Positions 25,894 through 34,579 of a stretch of 64,000 nucleotides of DNA are shown here, piece by piece (the stretch's first letter is position 1; every line of letters begins with the position of its first letter). Position numbers and translations under genes: made by a program. The DNA lies in assembly GCA_964537055.1 (NCBI GenBank), contig CAZHYV010000006.1, positions 159,587 to 223,586 of the forward strand, in the 5' to 3' direction. Under the pieces are notes generated by a model. The model was not told the origin of the DNA. It was given only the letters and a program-made list of their open reading frames with translations, and ran no database searches. The DNA is from CAZHYV01 sp964537055. GTDB lineage: Bacteria; Myxococcota_A; Polyangia; Palsa-1104; JAEUJZ01.

Positions 25894-27224
25894 AAATGAC
25901 AAACCACCAAGGAGTTTATCCTGAATCTTCTGAGATTGTTTTTGGGATGCCTACCCCTGAGGAGATCGTCTCTGAGCGCACGCGGGAATTGCGCGCTGCA
26001 AAAGGGAATTGGGGAGCCCTAGATGAGGAAGCCGTTGATGAATCAGAGCTTCCTACAGAACCAATGACAATCAACATGGGTCCTTCTCATCCAGCTACAC
26101 ACGGCACCGTGCGGATTGTGCTTACTGTAGAAGGAGAGACTGTAAAACATTCTGACGTTCAGGTGGGCTACTTGCACCGGTGCTTTGAGAAAGAAGCAGA
26201 GCATGCCACGTGGACCCAAGTTTTTCCATATACCGATCGGCTTAACTATGTGTCTCCTCTGCTCAACAACGTGGGGTATGCATTGGCCGTTGAAAAATTG
26301 ATCGGGATTGAAAAGCAAATCCCTGAACGGGCCCAATACATTCGGGTGATTGTGGGTGAGATCTCTCGGATTACCGATCATTTAACTTGTCTCGGAGCTT
26401 CTGTCATGGAATTGGGAGGATTTACTCCCTTTCTATGGATGATCAAAGTTCGCGAATGGCTCTGGGAACTTTTAGAAGAGCTCACTGGGGCCCGGCTCAC
26501 CCACGCTTATGTAAGAATTGGCGGGGTGGCTGCAGATTTAACACCTCACTTTGAGGAAAAACTTCGGAGGATTCTCTCAAAAGCAAGAGAGACGCTGAAA
26601 GAGGTCGAATCCCTTCTGGTGAAAAATCGTATCTTTCGTGACAGGATGGACGGAGTTGGCGTATTTTCTGCAGAAGATGCTGTGGCCTATGGATGGACGG
26701 GACCTTGCTTGAGGTCGACGGGTGTTCCCTACGACGTTCGCAAAGATCATCCCTACCTTGTCTACGATCGGTTTGATTTTGATATTCCAGTCGGTACCAA
26801 CGGTGATAACTATGACCGGTTTGCAGTACGGATGGAAGAGATCCGGCAATCAATGTTCATTTTAGAGCAGGCATTACAGCAGATTCCCGTAGGGCCTGTG
26901 CAAATCGACGATCCTAGGATCTCGTTGCCTCCCAAGCGAGAGGTCTACAATACCATTGAGGGCATGATTAATCATTTTAAGTTGATCATCGATGGTATTA
27001 AAGTCCCTAAGGGAGAAGTCTATTCCTATACAGAGGGAGGCAACGGGGAGCTAGGGTTCTACATTGTTTCCGACGGAACGGGACAACCCTATAAATGTCG
27101 AGTGAGACCGCCCTGTTTTATTTTAATGCAGTCCCTCTCAAAACTTATCCAAGGGGCAGGAATTGCAGATATTGTCCCCACCTTTGGGATGTTGAATATG
27201 ATCGGGGGCGAGTGCGATCGCTAA
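25890..27224 (+). CDS. nuoD: NADH-quinone oxidoreductase subunit D
   Basis: A 444-residue 49-kDa-type subunit that forms the quinone site with NuoB. Conserved stretches include MGPSHPATHG, GYLHRCFEK, YTDRLNYVSPL and the final MLNMIGGECDR. About 55 extra residues precede the conserved MTINMGPSH, including an acidic EEAVDESELP patch; this extension is moderately unusual. The start overlaps the nuoC stop. The next gene is nuoG: nuoE and nuoF, which usually follow, are missing here. Confidence 0.95.
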   Translation: MKMTNHQGVYPESSEIVFGMPTPEEIVSERTRELRAAKGNWGALDEEAVDESELPTEPMTINMGPSHPATHGTVRIVLTVEGETVKHSDVQVGYLHRCFEKEAEHATWTQVFPYTDRLNYVSPLLNNVGYALAVEKLIGIEKQIPERAQYIRVIVGEISRITDHLTCLGASVMELGGFTPFLWMIKVREWLWELLEELTGARLTHAYVRIGGVAADLTPHFEEKLRRILSKARETLKEVESLLVKNRIFRDRMDGVGVFSAEDAVAYGWTGPCLRSTGVPYDVRKDHPYLVYDRFDFDIPVGTNGDNYDRFAVRMEEIRQSMFILEQALQQIPVGPVQIDDPRISLPPKREVYNTIEGMINHFKLIIDGIKVPKGEVYSYTEGGNGELGFYIVSDGTGQPYKCRVRPPCFILMQSLSKLIQGAGIADIVPTFGMLNMIGGECDR

Positions 27225-27225
27225 G

Positions 27226-28929
27226 ATGGAAAAGAACATGATAGAAGAAAAGAAGGCAGCTTCTACAAGCACTGAAATGGTCACCATTAAAATCGATGGC
27301 AACGAGGTAACTGTCCCCAAAGGAACAAACTTGCTTGAAGCTTGTTTACAGCAGGGGAACGACATTAGTTATTTTTGTTACCACGCTGGCCTCAGCTCGC
27401 CTGCGGTGTGCCGCCAATGCCTAGTCGAAGTTGTAGGACAACCAAAGCTTGTGCCTTCGTGCTATACACCTGCCACCGATAAAATGGAGGTTGTTACCCA
27501 GAGTGAACGTGTACAAAAAGCACGGGCCCAGATGCTCGAGTTTACGCTGGTGAATCATCCGGTAGATTGTCCCATCTGTGATAAAGCGGGTGAATGCACT
27601 CTCCAGAAACTGTATATGGAGTGGGACGGGGCCGAGTCGCGGGTAGAATTTGACAAGGTTCATAAGCCTAAGGTGGTTGACCTCGGGCCTACCATTGTAC
27701 TAGATGCAGAACGGTGTATTCTCTGCACAAGGTGCATCCGTGTTTGTGACGAAGTTGCAGGGGTCCATCAATTAGAGATGTCTTACCGAGGAGACCACGA
27801 AGTTCTTACCGTTGCCCCTGGGCAGGTTTTAGATAACCCTTACTCTTTAAATACGGTGGATGTGTGTCCCGTAGGTGCACTGACCAGCAAGGATTTTCGT
27901 TTCCGGATGAGAGCTTGGGAGCTTTACACAACACCTTCCATTTGTCCTGGATGCTCGACTGGATGTAATATCGAAATTCACCATCATCAAGGAGAAGCAT
28001 GGCGCCTTGTCCCTCGAGAGAACCAAGAAGTTAACAAGTTCTGGATGTGTGATGAAGGTCGATTTACCTACAAGGAGCTCCGTTCTAAACGATTGGCAGG
28101 GGCGCGGATTGGCGTTGGCAAAGGCCTTCCAGGGCAACTGGCAAACGCAGAGAAAGCAGCAACCGAAGCTGCCTCAAGGCTGAATCAAGTTTTAGAAGCA
28201 AAAGGATCCATTGGGGTTGTTTTTGGGGCGCAGGCTCAAAACGAGGGATTGTTTCTTCTTCGAAGAGTGGTAGAGCACCTAAGACAGCTAGGTGCTGACG
28301 TGACCTGTTATGTATCAGGACGGAAGGACCGTCCCGAGCGGGCGGACCGCATCTTGAGGTCGGCTGATGTAAACCCAAATACACAGGGGGCCCGTTTGTT
28401 TGCAGGAAGCCAGGCGAAGAATTTCCAAGAGCTTCTAAAAGACTTAGAGCAGGAAAAATTAAAAGCGCTTTGGATGATTGGTGAGGATGTGCCTCTACAC
28501 GAGGTCGAGCAGAGCCATCTGTTTCAACTTTTAGACCGGTTAAAGGTGTTTATCGTCCAAGCTGTCCATCACACTCCGCTTGTGGAGAGAGCTCACATTC
28601 GTCTGCCAACCACGGCATGGGCCGAGGTGGATGGCACGTTTACAAACCAGACCTGGAGGGTACAGAGAACTCACAAGGCGCTTTCTTCAGCGGGGGATGC
28701 ACGGTCTCACCTTGAATGGATCGGGCTGATTGGTAAAAAGGCGGGTTGGCTCAAGCAGGGAACCTTGCCAGCGTCACCGAAACAAGCATTTTTGCTCATG
28801 TTGGAATATATGAAACGGAATACCGAAGATCTCACACAGGAAGCTGAGCCGCTCCAGTCGTTTCTTAAGGCAGATTGGGGAAGAGAAATTCCTCCAGTGA
28901 AACTTCGATTTGCAAATTCGAGAGGGTAG
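27226..28929 (+). CDS. nuoG: NADH-quinone oxidoreductase subunit G (short form)
   Basis: A 567-residue iron-sulfur subunit, much shorter than the roughly 900-residue E. coli protein. The [2Fe-2S] domain has C-x10-C-x2-C (CYHAGLSSPAVCRQC). HPVDCPICDKAGEC gives the next cluster, CILCTRCIRVCDE a [4Fe-4S] cluster, and CPGCSTGC with a later WMCDEGRF a further one. After residue 280 the molybdopterin-like domain is reduced. It sits two bases after nuoD. NADH-binding NuoF and NuoE must be encoded elsewhere if the complex oxidises NADH. Confidence 0.93.
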   Translation: MEKNMIEEKKAASTSTEMVTIKIDGNEVTVPKGTNLLEACLQQGNDISYFCYHAGLSSPAVCRQCLVEVVGQPKLVPSCYTPATDKMEVVTQSERVQKARAQMLEFTLVNHPVDCPICDKAGECTLQKLYMEWDGAESRVEFDKVHKPKVVDLGPTIVLDAERCILCTRCIRVCDEVAGVHQLEMSYRGDHEVLTVAPGQVLDNPYSLNTVDVCPVGALTSKDFRFRMRAWELYTTPSICPGCSTGCNIEIHHHQGEAWRLVPRENQEVNKFWMCDEGRFTYKELRSKRLAGARIGVGKGLPGQLANAEKAATEAASRLNQVLEAKGSIGVVFGAQAQNEGLFLLRRVVEHLRQLGADVTCYVSGRKDRPERADRILRSADVNPNTQGARLFAGSQAKNFQELLKDLEQEKLKALWMIGEDVPLHEVEQSHLFQLLDRLKVFIVQAVHHTPLVERAHIRLPTTAWAEVDGTFTNQTWRVQRTHKALSSAGDARSHLEWIGLIGKKAGWLKQGTLPASPKQAFLLMLEYMKRNTEDLTQEAEPLQSFLKADWGREIPPVKLRFANSRG

Positions 28930-28938
28930 TCAAGAGCC

Positions 28939-30075
28939 ATGATTCATAAGATTCTTCTCTTTTTGGTAGAACATCCCGGAGTCGCCGCTTTTCTAAAGTT
29001 GCTCCTCTTGGTGCTTGGGTTTGTGATGCCGCTGGCCTCGCTAAGTACTTGGGCCGAGCGTCGACAATCTGCGATGATGCAGGACCGCCTTGGACCCAAT
29101 CGGGCTTCCATCTTTGGGTTTCGGCTTTGGGGGATTACCCACTTTATCGCGGACGCGATCAAGATGATGTTTAAAGAAGACTTGGTTCCTGCCAAGGCCC
29201 ACCGATTTCTTTACGCGCTAGCGCCGCTGATGGCAATTACGCCTGTGCTGATCACGTTTGCGCTCATCCCCTTTGGTAACGACTTGTGTGTAGATCATTT
29301 GTCTCAGGTGGTCACAAGCGATGTGGTCCAGCAATGCCAAAACCGCATCTCCCTCCAGGTGGTTCGGCTTGATGTCGGTCTGCTCTTTTATTTTGCACTG
29401 GCTTCACTGGCAGTTTATGGAACGACGCTGGCCGGTTGGGCTTCCTACAACAAATGGTCGCTTCTGGGAGGGATGCGGGCGTCCTCCCAAATGATGTCGT
29501 ACGAGGTTACGATGGGGCTATCGCTGATGGGGATTTTTCTAATCTATGGCACCCTCGAGCCTCAGGCTTTGGTGCTGAAGCAAGGATCCAATCCTCTCAC
29601 CTGGGGTATTGTGACCCAACCACTGGCGTTCCTCATTTTCTTTATCGCTGCGATTGCAGAGACCAAACGCGCACCGTTTGATTTGCCCGAAGGAGAACCG
29701 GAGCTAATCGGGTACTTTGTCGAGTATTCTGGGATGAGATTTGGGATCTTTTTCTTGGCCGAATTTATCGAAACCATTTTCTTGTCAGCGATTGTGACGA
29801 CCGTCTTTTTTGGTGGTTGGCAGATTCCTGGATTAGGACCCGAAGGGTTTTCCTTCTTACGAATGCCGCACTACGCTGTCATTCTGGTTCAGGTATTGGG
29901 TTGGTCGGTCAAGGTGCTCTTCTTCTGCTGGTTGCAATTGATGATTCGGTGGACCTACCCTCGGTTCCGTCCAGACCAGCTCATGAGGCTAGGATGGAAG
30001 CAGCTTCTTCCGCTTTCTTTGGCAAATTTGGTGATTACCGCCGCTGTGAAACTTTGGCTTTCTTCGGGGAAATAG
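28939..30075 (+). CDS. nuoH: NADH-quinone oxidoreductase subunit H
   Basis: A 378-residue membrane subunit with about eight helices that shapes the quinone entry path. Signatures are WAERRQSAMMQDRLGPNRA near residue 38, AETKRAPFDLPEGEPEL, and a FFLAEF segment. Between the second and third helices there is a periplasmic loop with two cysteines (DLCVD and VQQCQN), which could form a disulfide. It follows nuoG by nine bases. Confidence 0.96.
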   Translation: MIHKILLFLVEHPGVAAFLKLLLLVLGFVMPLASLSTWAERRQSAMMQDRLGPNRASIFGFRLWGITHFIADAIKMMFKEDLVPAKAHRFLYALAPLMAITPVLITFALIPFGNDLCVDHLSQVVTSDVVQQCQNRISLQVVRLDVGLLFYFALASLAVYGTTLAGWASYNKWSLLGGMRASSQMMSYEVTMGLSLMGIFLIYGTLEPQALVLKQGSNPLTWGIVTQPLAFLIFFIAAIAETKRAPFDLPEGEPELIGYFVEYSGMRFGIFFLAEFIETIFLSAIVTTVFFGGWQIPGLGPEGFSFLRMPHYAVILVQVLGWSVKVLFFCWLQLMIRWTYPRFRPDQLMRLGWKQLLPLSLANLVITAAVKLWLSSGK

Positions 30076-30076
30076 G

Positions 30077-30655
30077 ATGGAACAGAAGCAGACAAATCAA
30101 AAAGAACGAAGCATCCCAAAAGGAAGGGTAGGAATCCGTGTTGTGGGCAGGCCGGATTCGCTCGAGCAACGGGTCTACCTGCCCGAGCTTCTGAAGGGCC
30201 TTGGGGTCACCATGCGGCACTTTTTTGCGAATCTTTTCCGAAGAAAGTATACCGTCACGGTTCAATACCCAGAGGAAAAGGTTCCCTATCCAGAGCGGTT
30301 TCGGGGGCTGCACCGTTTGATGCACCGTGAGGACGGCTCGGTCCGCTGCGTTGCTTGCATGCTTTGTCCAACGGTATGTCCGGCCCATTGTATTACCATT
30401 GTTGCGGAAGATACAGGAAATCCCAGCGAGAAACGCCCGAAGCTCTTTGAGATTGATGAGCTACGGTGTGTAGTTTGTGGCTTATGCGTCGAGGCCTGTC
30501 CTTGCGATGCAATTCGTATGGACACAGGCGTGCACGCACAGGCAACAGATTTTCGGGGAGAGGCGATCTTGGGCAAGGTAGATCTGATGAAGAGGGGGTC
30601 TTTGTCGAAAGCGGTCCAGGGTGGGATTCAAGGTAACTGGAAAGAGAAACAATAG
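30077..30655 (+). CDS. nuoI: NADH-quinone oxidoreductase subunit I
   Basis: A 192-residue subunit with two [4Fe-4S] motifs: CVACMLCPTVCP and CVVCGLCVEACPCDAI. The second has an additional cysteine within CPCDAI. The first 45 residues precede the family core, whose amphipathic start is GLGVTMRHFFANLF. It relays electrons from NuoG to NuoB. It ends the complex I block here; nuoJKLMN do not follow. Confidence 0.95.
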   Translation: MEQKQTNQKERSIPKGRVGIRVVGRPDSLEQRVYLPELLKGLGVTMRHFFANLFRRKYTVTVQYPEEKVPYPERFRGLHRLMHREDGSVRCVACMLCPTVCPAHCITIVAEDTGNPSEKRPKLFEIDELRCVVCGLCVEACPCDAIRMDTGVHAQATDFRGEAILGKVDLMKRGSLSKAVQGGIQGNWKEKQ

Positions 30656-30658
30656 GTC

Positions 30659-31330
30659 ATGACCACCGATACGATTATTGAAGTGAACGACCTCTATAAA
30701 TCCTATGGGACTCAGCCCATCTTACAGGGGATCTCTTTTCAAATGCAGAAGGGAGAAATGGTAGCGATTACCGGACGCTCAGGATCAGGGAAATCGACAT
30801 TGCTTCATATTGTGGGAGGGATCGATCGTGACTACCAAGGGATGGTTCGTTCGTGTGGAAACGAACTGGCCAAGCTTTCTGACACCGAGCTGAGCCATTT
30901 CCGAAACAAATCTTTAGGTTTTGTCTTTCAGGCTTTCCATTTGCTTGATCATTTAAGCTGCTTAGAAAATGTGACCCTGCCAAATGCCTTTGCTGGTCAA
31001 CCTCTCTCTAAAGAAGAGGCAGGGAAGCGTGCCGAGGAAGTGCTCGACCGGGTAGGATTAAGCGAGTTTAAGAACGTGCGTCCCGCTGAACTGTCCGGAG
31101 GGCAGAAACAACGGGTGGCCATTGCAAGGGCGTTATTTCATCACCCAATTCTTCTTTTATGTGACGAACCTACGGGAAATTTGGATTCACTTACCGCGCT
31201 CCAAATGATTGAGCTGTTTCGTAGCCTCAACCAAGATGGGATCACCCTCCTTGTGGTCACCCATGACGTGCGTATTCCCGCAGTGGCCCACCGTGTTTTA
31301 CAAATGTCTGATGGAAGGATTATCTTATGA
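30659..31330 (+). CDS. ABC transporter ATPase, LolD/MacB type
   Basis: A 223-residue ATPase. Walker A is GRSGSGKST (about residue 39), the signature is LSGGQKQRVAIARAL, and Walker B is LLLCDEPTGNLDS. The sequence is of the LolD/FtsE/MacB class that drives lipoprotein release or other mechanotransmission through an FtsX-fold permease. The permease gene overlaps it by four bases. It starts three bases after nuoI, so it probably shares the nuo transcript. Confidence 0.92.
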   Translation: MTTDTIIEVNDLYKSYGTQPILQGISFQMQKGEMVAITGRSGSGKSTLLHIVGGIDRDYQGMVRSCGNELAKLSDTELSHFRNKSLGFVFQAFHLLDHLSCLENVTLPNAFAGQPLSKEEAGKRAEEVLDRVGLSEFKNVRPAELSGGQKQRVAIARALFHHPILLLCDEPTGNLDSLTALQMIELFRSLNQDGITLLVVTHDVRIPAVAHRVLQMSDGRIIL

Positions 31331-32727
31331 AGGCTCGTCAAGCGGTTCTCCTGTCCATTCAAAACATCAAGCGAGGAAAACGTTCGTTCTTTCTCTCTGT
31401 GTTTGGGATTACGGTCGCGATTTCTATTATGTCATTTTTTTTGGCCCTGACCCTGGGGATTAAAAAACGTCTGCTCGATCGGGTATTTCCGCCAGGCCGA
31501 CTTGAAGTGACAGGTCCCACCGCGATGCTAGATTTGTTTGGGCCTAAGCCTCTCAACGATGAGGTGGTCAAAGAATTACAGAAACACCCCGACATTCAGG
31601 CCGTGTATCCTAGGATGAAAGCCGTATTTCCTATGTCAGGGTGGGGTGGAGAAAAGCTGCTTGGACGAGTGATGTATACTGATTTAATCGTCGATGGGAT
31701 CGATCCAGATGCAGTTCCTGAACTTACCATGCAGGGGAAGCATCCAGCCGAGGTATATCAGAAGAACCATCTCCTACCATTTCGAGATTTATCCCTCAAA
31801 GAAGAACCTTACTGCGAAAAAGACGAGGACTGTCAATCTCCTATGTATTGCGCTTGGGACCGCAATCGATGCGAGATGCCGATCCCTGTTATTATTTCTC
31901 CAACCCTTCTTGAGATCTATAATGGCTCCTTGGCCTCAATTTACAACCTTCCGAAGCTGAGCGGCCTTACCAAAGAGGTACTCTTGCCACAGCTGTTTGG
32001 CATGGGAATTACCGTGCGGCTCAATCAATCCTTTTTTAAAAAAACCAATGAAACCTCGATGCATCCTCGACGATTTATGTTGGTGGGTTTAAACGATCGG
32101 GCCATTGGATTGGGGTTGACCGTTCCCTTGCCTTACATTCAAAGGTGGAATGAGCAATTCGTCGGGGGAGACGCAGGAAAAAATTATACCAGCCTCTCGA
32201 TCGAGGTGAAAAAGCACGGCAGTGTCACCGCGGTCATTGACGCAGTGAAAAAACTTGGTTACGAGATCCAGGACAACGGTGCTGAAAAGGTAGGCCTTGC
32301 GGTAATGCTGATCACAACGATGTTTTTGCTCATCTCGTTTGCGATTATTTTCGTCGCAATCGTGAACATTACGCATACGTTTTTCCGGATTGTAAGTGAA
32401 CGCAGGAAAGAGCTAGGGATTATGAGGGCGGTCGGTGCAAGCGCCCTTGATTTAAAGATTGTCATTTTAGGGGAGGCCATGGCGATTGGTACCTTAGGTG
32501 CCACCCTTGGGCTTTTGACTTCGTGGCTGATTTCTTTGGGGATTAATTTCTTGTCTGCTCGGGTCTTGCCAGATTTTCCGTTTAAGCCCGATTCTTACTT
32601 TTATTTCTCCCCCTGGCTCCTTCTGGGAGCATTGACCTTATCAATGCTTTCGTGTGTGCTGGGAGCCTACTTCCCCGCACGCTCGGCGGCAAGACTGTCG
32701 CCCTCCGAAGTACTAAGCGGCGTTTAA
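31327..32727 (+). CDS. FtsX-fold ABC permease (LolE/MacB type) with Cys-rich insert
   Basis: A 466-residue permease with one N-terminal helix, a large periplasmic domain (about residues 45-320), and three C-terminal helices in an FtsX-like domain with MRAVGASALDLKIVILGEA. The periplasmic domain contains a four-cysteine insert at residues 163-182 with spacing C-x5-C-x5-C-x6-C, identical to modules in the MYXO-CTERM protein at 17.4 kb. With the ATPase it probably exports or releases lipoproteins or a similar hydrophobic cargo. A LolCDE role is plausible given the many lipoproteins, but a MacB-like role is not excluded. Confidence 0.85.
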   Translation: MKARQAVLLSIQNIKRGKRSFFLSVFGITVAISIMSFFLALTLGIKKRLLDRVFPPGRLEVTGPTAMLDLFGPKPLNDEVVKELQKHPDIQAVYPRMKAVFPMSGWGGEKLLGRVMYTDLIVDGIDPDAVPELTMQGKHPAEVYQKNHLLPFRDLSLKEEPYCEKDEDCQSPMYCAWDRNRCEMPIPVIISPTLLEIYNGSLASIYNLPKLSGLTKEVLLPQLFGMGITVRLNQSFFKKTNETSMHPRRFMLVGLNDRAIGLGLTVPLPYIQRWNEQFVGGDAGKNYTSLSIEVKKHGSVTAVIDAVKKLGYEIQDNGAEKVGLAVMLITTMFLLISFAIIFVAIVNITHTFFRIVSERRKELGIMRAVGASALDLKIVILGEAMAIGTLGATLGLLTSWLISLGINFLSARVLPDFPFKPDSYFYFSPWLLLGALTLSMLSCVLGAYFPARSAARLSPSEVLSGV

Positions 32728-32798
32728 AAGACGTTTGATGAGAGTGAGCTTAATTCCGAAGCCCTGAGCAATGGAGAGGGGGTGGGATGGGCTTGTTT

Positions 32799-32829
32799 GT
32801 GAACAATATTTGCTAGGAGTGAACAATAT
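32799..32829 (+). repeat. direct repeat over a translation start
   Basis: GTGAACAATAT occurs at 32799-32809 and again at 32819-32829, a 20-base period. The second copy supplies the first two bases of the start codon of the gene at 32828. It looks like a duplication of the initiation region. Confidence 0.6.
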
Positions 32830-33487
32830 GAAGATTTCGTTAAAAAAGATAATCAATATCGTTGGCTTGATTGGTTGCACAGTTATGTTTTCTATGTGTC
32901 CATTAAGAAGCTTATGTATGGGTTCAGCACCCCAGATCGATTCAGCCGAAAGAGGCGAAGAGGCACTTGGTGCTGCGCATGGAGTAAGAAAACAGATTGA
33001 GCAAAGAAATGCGCGCATCGCAGCAATATTAGACGAAACTGAAGAGGCAGGTACCGCAGCAGCAAGTGCCTCGGGAGAGAGCGGTGCTACCGGTCAGGTA
33101 ATCGGTGGGGCTGCAACCGGAGGTCTTGCCGCAGCAGGAGACGCTTTGGCAGGAGATGTAGCAGGGGATGCTTTGGCAGGAGACGTAGCGTCAGAAACTC
33201 CGGGGAGGAGATGGGTTGCCGAGCCTATATATGGACCCAGAATGTCGAGGACCCCATCAGGGAGGTTGCCGGCAGATGTCATGACGAGACCAGAAATTGT
33301 TCCACCAGAAGCCCCATCTGAGGTTCAAGATCCTCGCCTTCGTGCAGGCTGGCGCAATATAGCACGACAGTTAAATGATCCAGCCACCCGGGAGGGAGCT
33401 TTACAAAACCCTATCCATCGCAACTTCCTTACCACGTCAGACGTTAATGTAAGGCTAGGCGTTGTGGAGACGACGATCACCCAGTAG
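32828..33487 (+). CDS. exported Ala/Gly-rich protein, unknown function
   Basis: A 219-residue protein. The ATG at 32828 has TAGGAG upstream and is followed by a hydrophobic segment (INIVGLIGCTVMFSMCPL), either a signal peptide or an anchor. Residues of about 75-130 are low-complexity Ala/Gly/Asp with a duplicated nine-residue unit (GDALAGDVA twice). The C-terminal 90 residues (Pro/Arg-rich, ending VETTITQ) look folded. No domain is recognised. Alanine-rich composition is shared with the lipoprotein encoded after the tRNA-His gene. Confidence 0.6.
   Translation: MKISLKKIINIVGLIGCTVMFSMCPLRSLCMGSAPQIDSAERGEEALGAAHGVRKQIEQRNARIAAILDETEEAGTAAASASGESGATGQVIGGAATGGLAAAGDALAGDVAGDALAGDVASETPGRRWVAEPIYGPRMSRTPSGRLPADVMTRPEIVPPEAPSEVQDPRLRAGWRNIARQLNDPATREGALQNPIHRNFLTTSDVNVRLGVVETTITQ
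33137..33190 (+). repeat. 27-base tandem repeat inside a coding region
   Basis: Two near-identical 27-base units (33137-33163 and 33164-33190) differ at a few third positions and encode GDALAGDVA twice. This is a recent in-frame duplication in the low-complexity segment. Confidence 0.8.
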
Positions 33488-33600
33488 ACCCTCATGTATG
33501 GGTTTCTCCTGCTCAGGGGAGTCCTTCCATGGAGGAATGATAAACATCATCATGGGGGCCCAAAAAACTTTGCATAATTCGGGATGTTTGTGAGGAGAAG

Positions 33601-33674
33601 GGTGAATGAAGGGGCTCGAACCCTCGACACCTGGAGTCACAGTCCAGTGCTCTACCAGCTGAGCTACACTCACC
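33601..33674 (-). tRNA. tRNA-His (anticodon GTG)
   Basis: A minus-strand cloverleaf. The anticodon stem CTGGA/TCCAG surrounds loop CTGTGAC (anticodon GTG). The acceptor GTGAGTG pairs with CATTCAC, discriminator C, and a genomic G lies at position -1, both features specific to tRNA-His. The gene sits between two genes for exported Ala-rich proteins. Confidence 0.95.
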
Positions 33675-33837
33675 GTAGAAAGCCAATAATGTAGGCGAGG
33701 TTTATGTTTTCGCCAAGAGAAAAATGCAAGGTCCGTTCATTTTTATAGCGATTGCCGACGAAATAGGTATAGTTGTCATGAAAGAACCTACCAAATTTTT
33801 GCCTTTATTATTACGCATTGATTTGAGGTATACGTTT

Positions 33838-34518
33838 ATGGAAAAAATTTGTATGCAGAGAATGTCTTTGGGTTTCCTTATCGTTATCGTGGCTAGTACT
33901 TGCCTAGCGGGTTGTGGAGATTGGATTGAAGGATTGGGTGTTACAGGAGGACTTGGGCTTCTTGCAAGGGGCTGTGCTAGAGTCGCAGGAGGCGCCGCTA
34001 TGGCAGAAGGGGGTGCAGCGCTAGGTGCCGCAGAAGGAACTGCGGTTGGCGCAGCTGAGGTAGTAGCTGGTACCGAGGCTGCCATTGGCACCGGGGTAAC
34101 TGAGGTGGCGCTTGGGGCTGAGGCAGCTGAGTGTGCGTCGGCGGCCGGTGCTACCACAGGGGCTGTAGTAGAGGGCACGTCCGCCCTAGCAGGGGCGGAT
34201 GCTGCTTTGGGTGCTTCGGCTGCTTCAGGATTGACCAAGCCAAAGGTTGTTCCAGTAAGACCCCCGGCAATTGAGGTCGTCGAGGCAAACGAGTTTGATT
34301 TTCTCAGAAGGGATTTGATGAACAAAATGAATGAGTCTGATTGGCGCATCATTGATCATGCCATAGATGCCACGGACGGATCTAACCCTTATCCAACGCC
34401 CGAAGCACAAGCAGCCATAGATAGAATCAACCAGAGAGAGGCTGCTGTTACACTTCATGAATCACGAGTCCTCAACTACCAAAACTACCGAGCACTACGA
34501 AGGGCGAATCGGAACTAA
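33838..34518 (+). CDS. Ala/Gly-rich lipoprotein, unknown function
   Basis: A 226-residue product starting at the ATG with GAGGTA upstream. A signal peptide ends in a lipobox (CLAGC, Cys26). Residues of about 40-125 are low-complexity Ala/Gly/Glu/Thr/Val (for example GGAALGAAEGTAVGAAEV). The C-terminal 90 residues are charged and helical (EFDFLRRDLMNKMNE, ending RALRRANRN). No known domain. The low-complexity stretch is GC-rich relative to its surroundings and generates a spurious Ala/Pro open frame on the other strand. Confidence 0.65.
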   Translation: MEKICMQRMSLGFLIVIVASTCLAGCGDWIEGLGVTGGLGLLARGCARVAGGAAMAEGGAALGAAEGTAVGAAEVVAGTEAAIGTGVTEVALGAEAAECASAAGATTGAVVEGTSALAGADAALGASAASGLTKPKVVPVRPPAIEVVEANEFDFLRRDLMNKMNESDWRIIDHAIDATDGSNPYPTPEAQAAIDRINQREAAVTLHESRVLNYQNYRALRRANRN

Positions 34519-34579
34519 GTCCTCTTAGGATTGCTGTAAAAGCTTGGTTTTTCTGGGGGGTCTGTGCTACATTGCCCTT

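Noticed and set aside
33702..34352. 216-codon minus-strand open frame rich in Ala/Pro/Ser
   Set aside because: It is the antisense of the Ala/Gly-rich lipoprotein at 33838-34518; the low-complexity GC-rich sequence keeps the other strand open. It has no ribosome site or domain, and the plus-strand gene has a lipobox and ribosome site.
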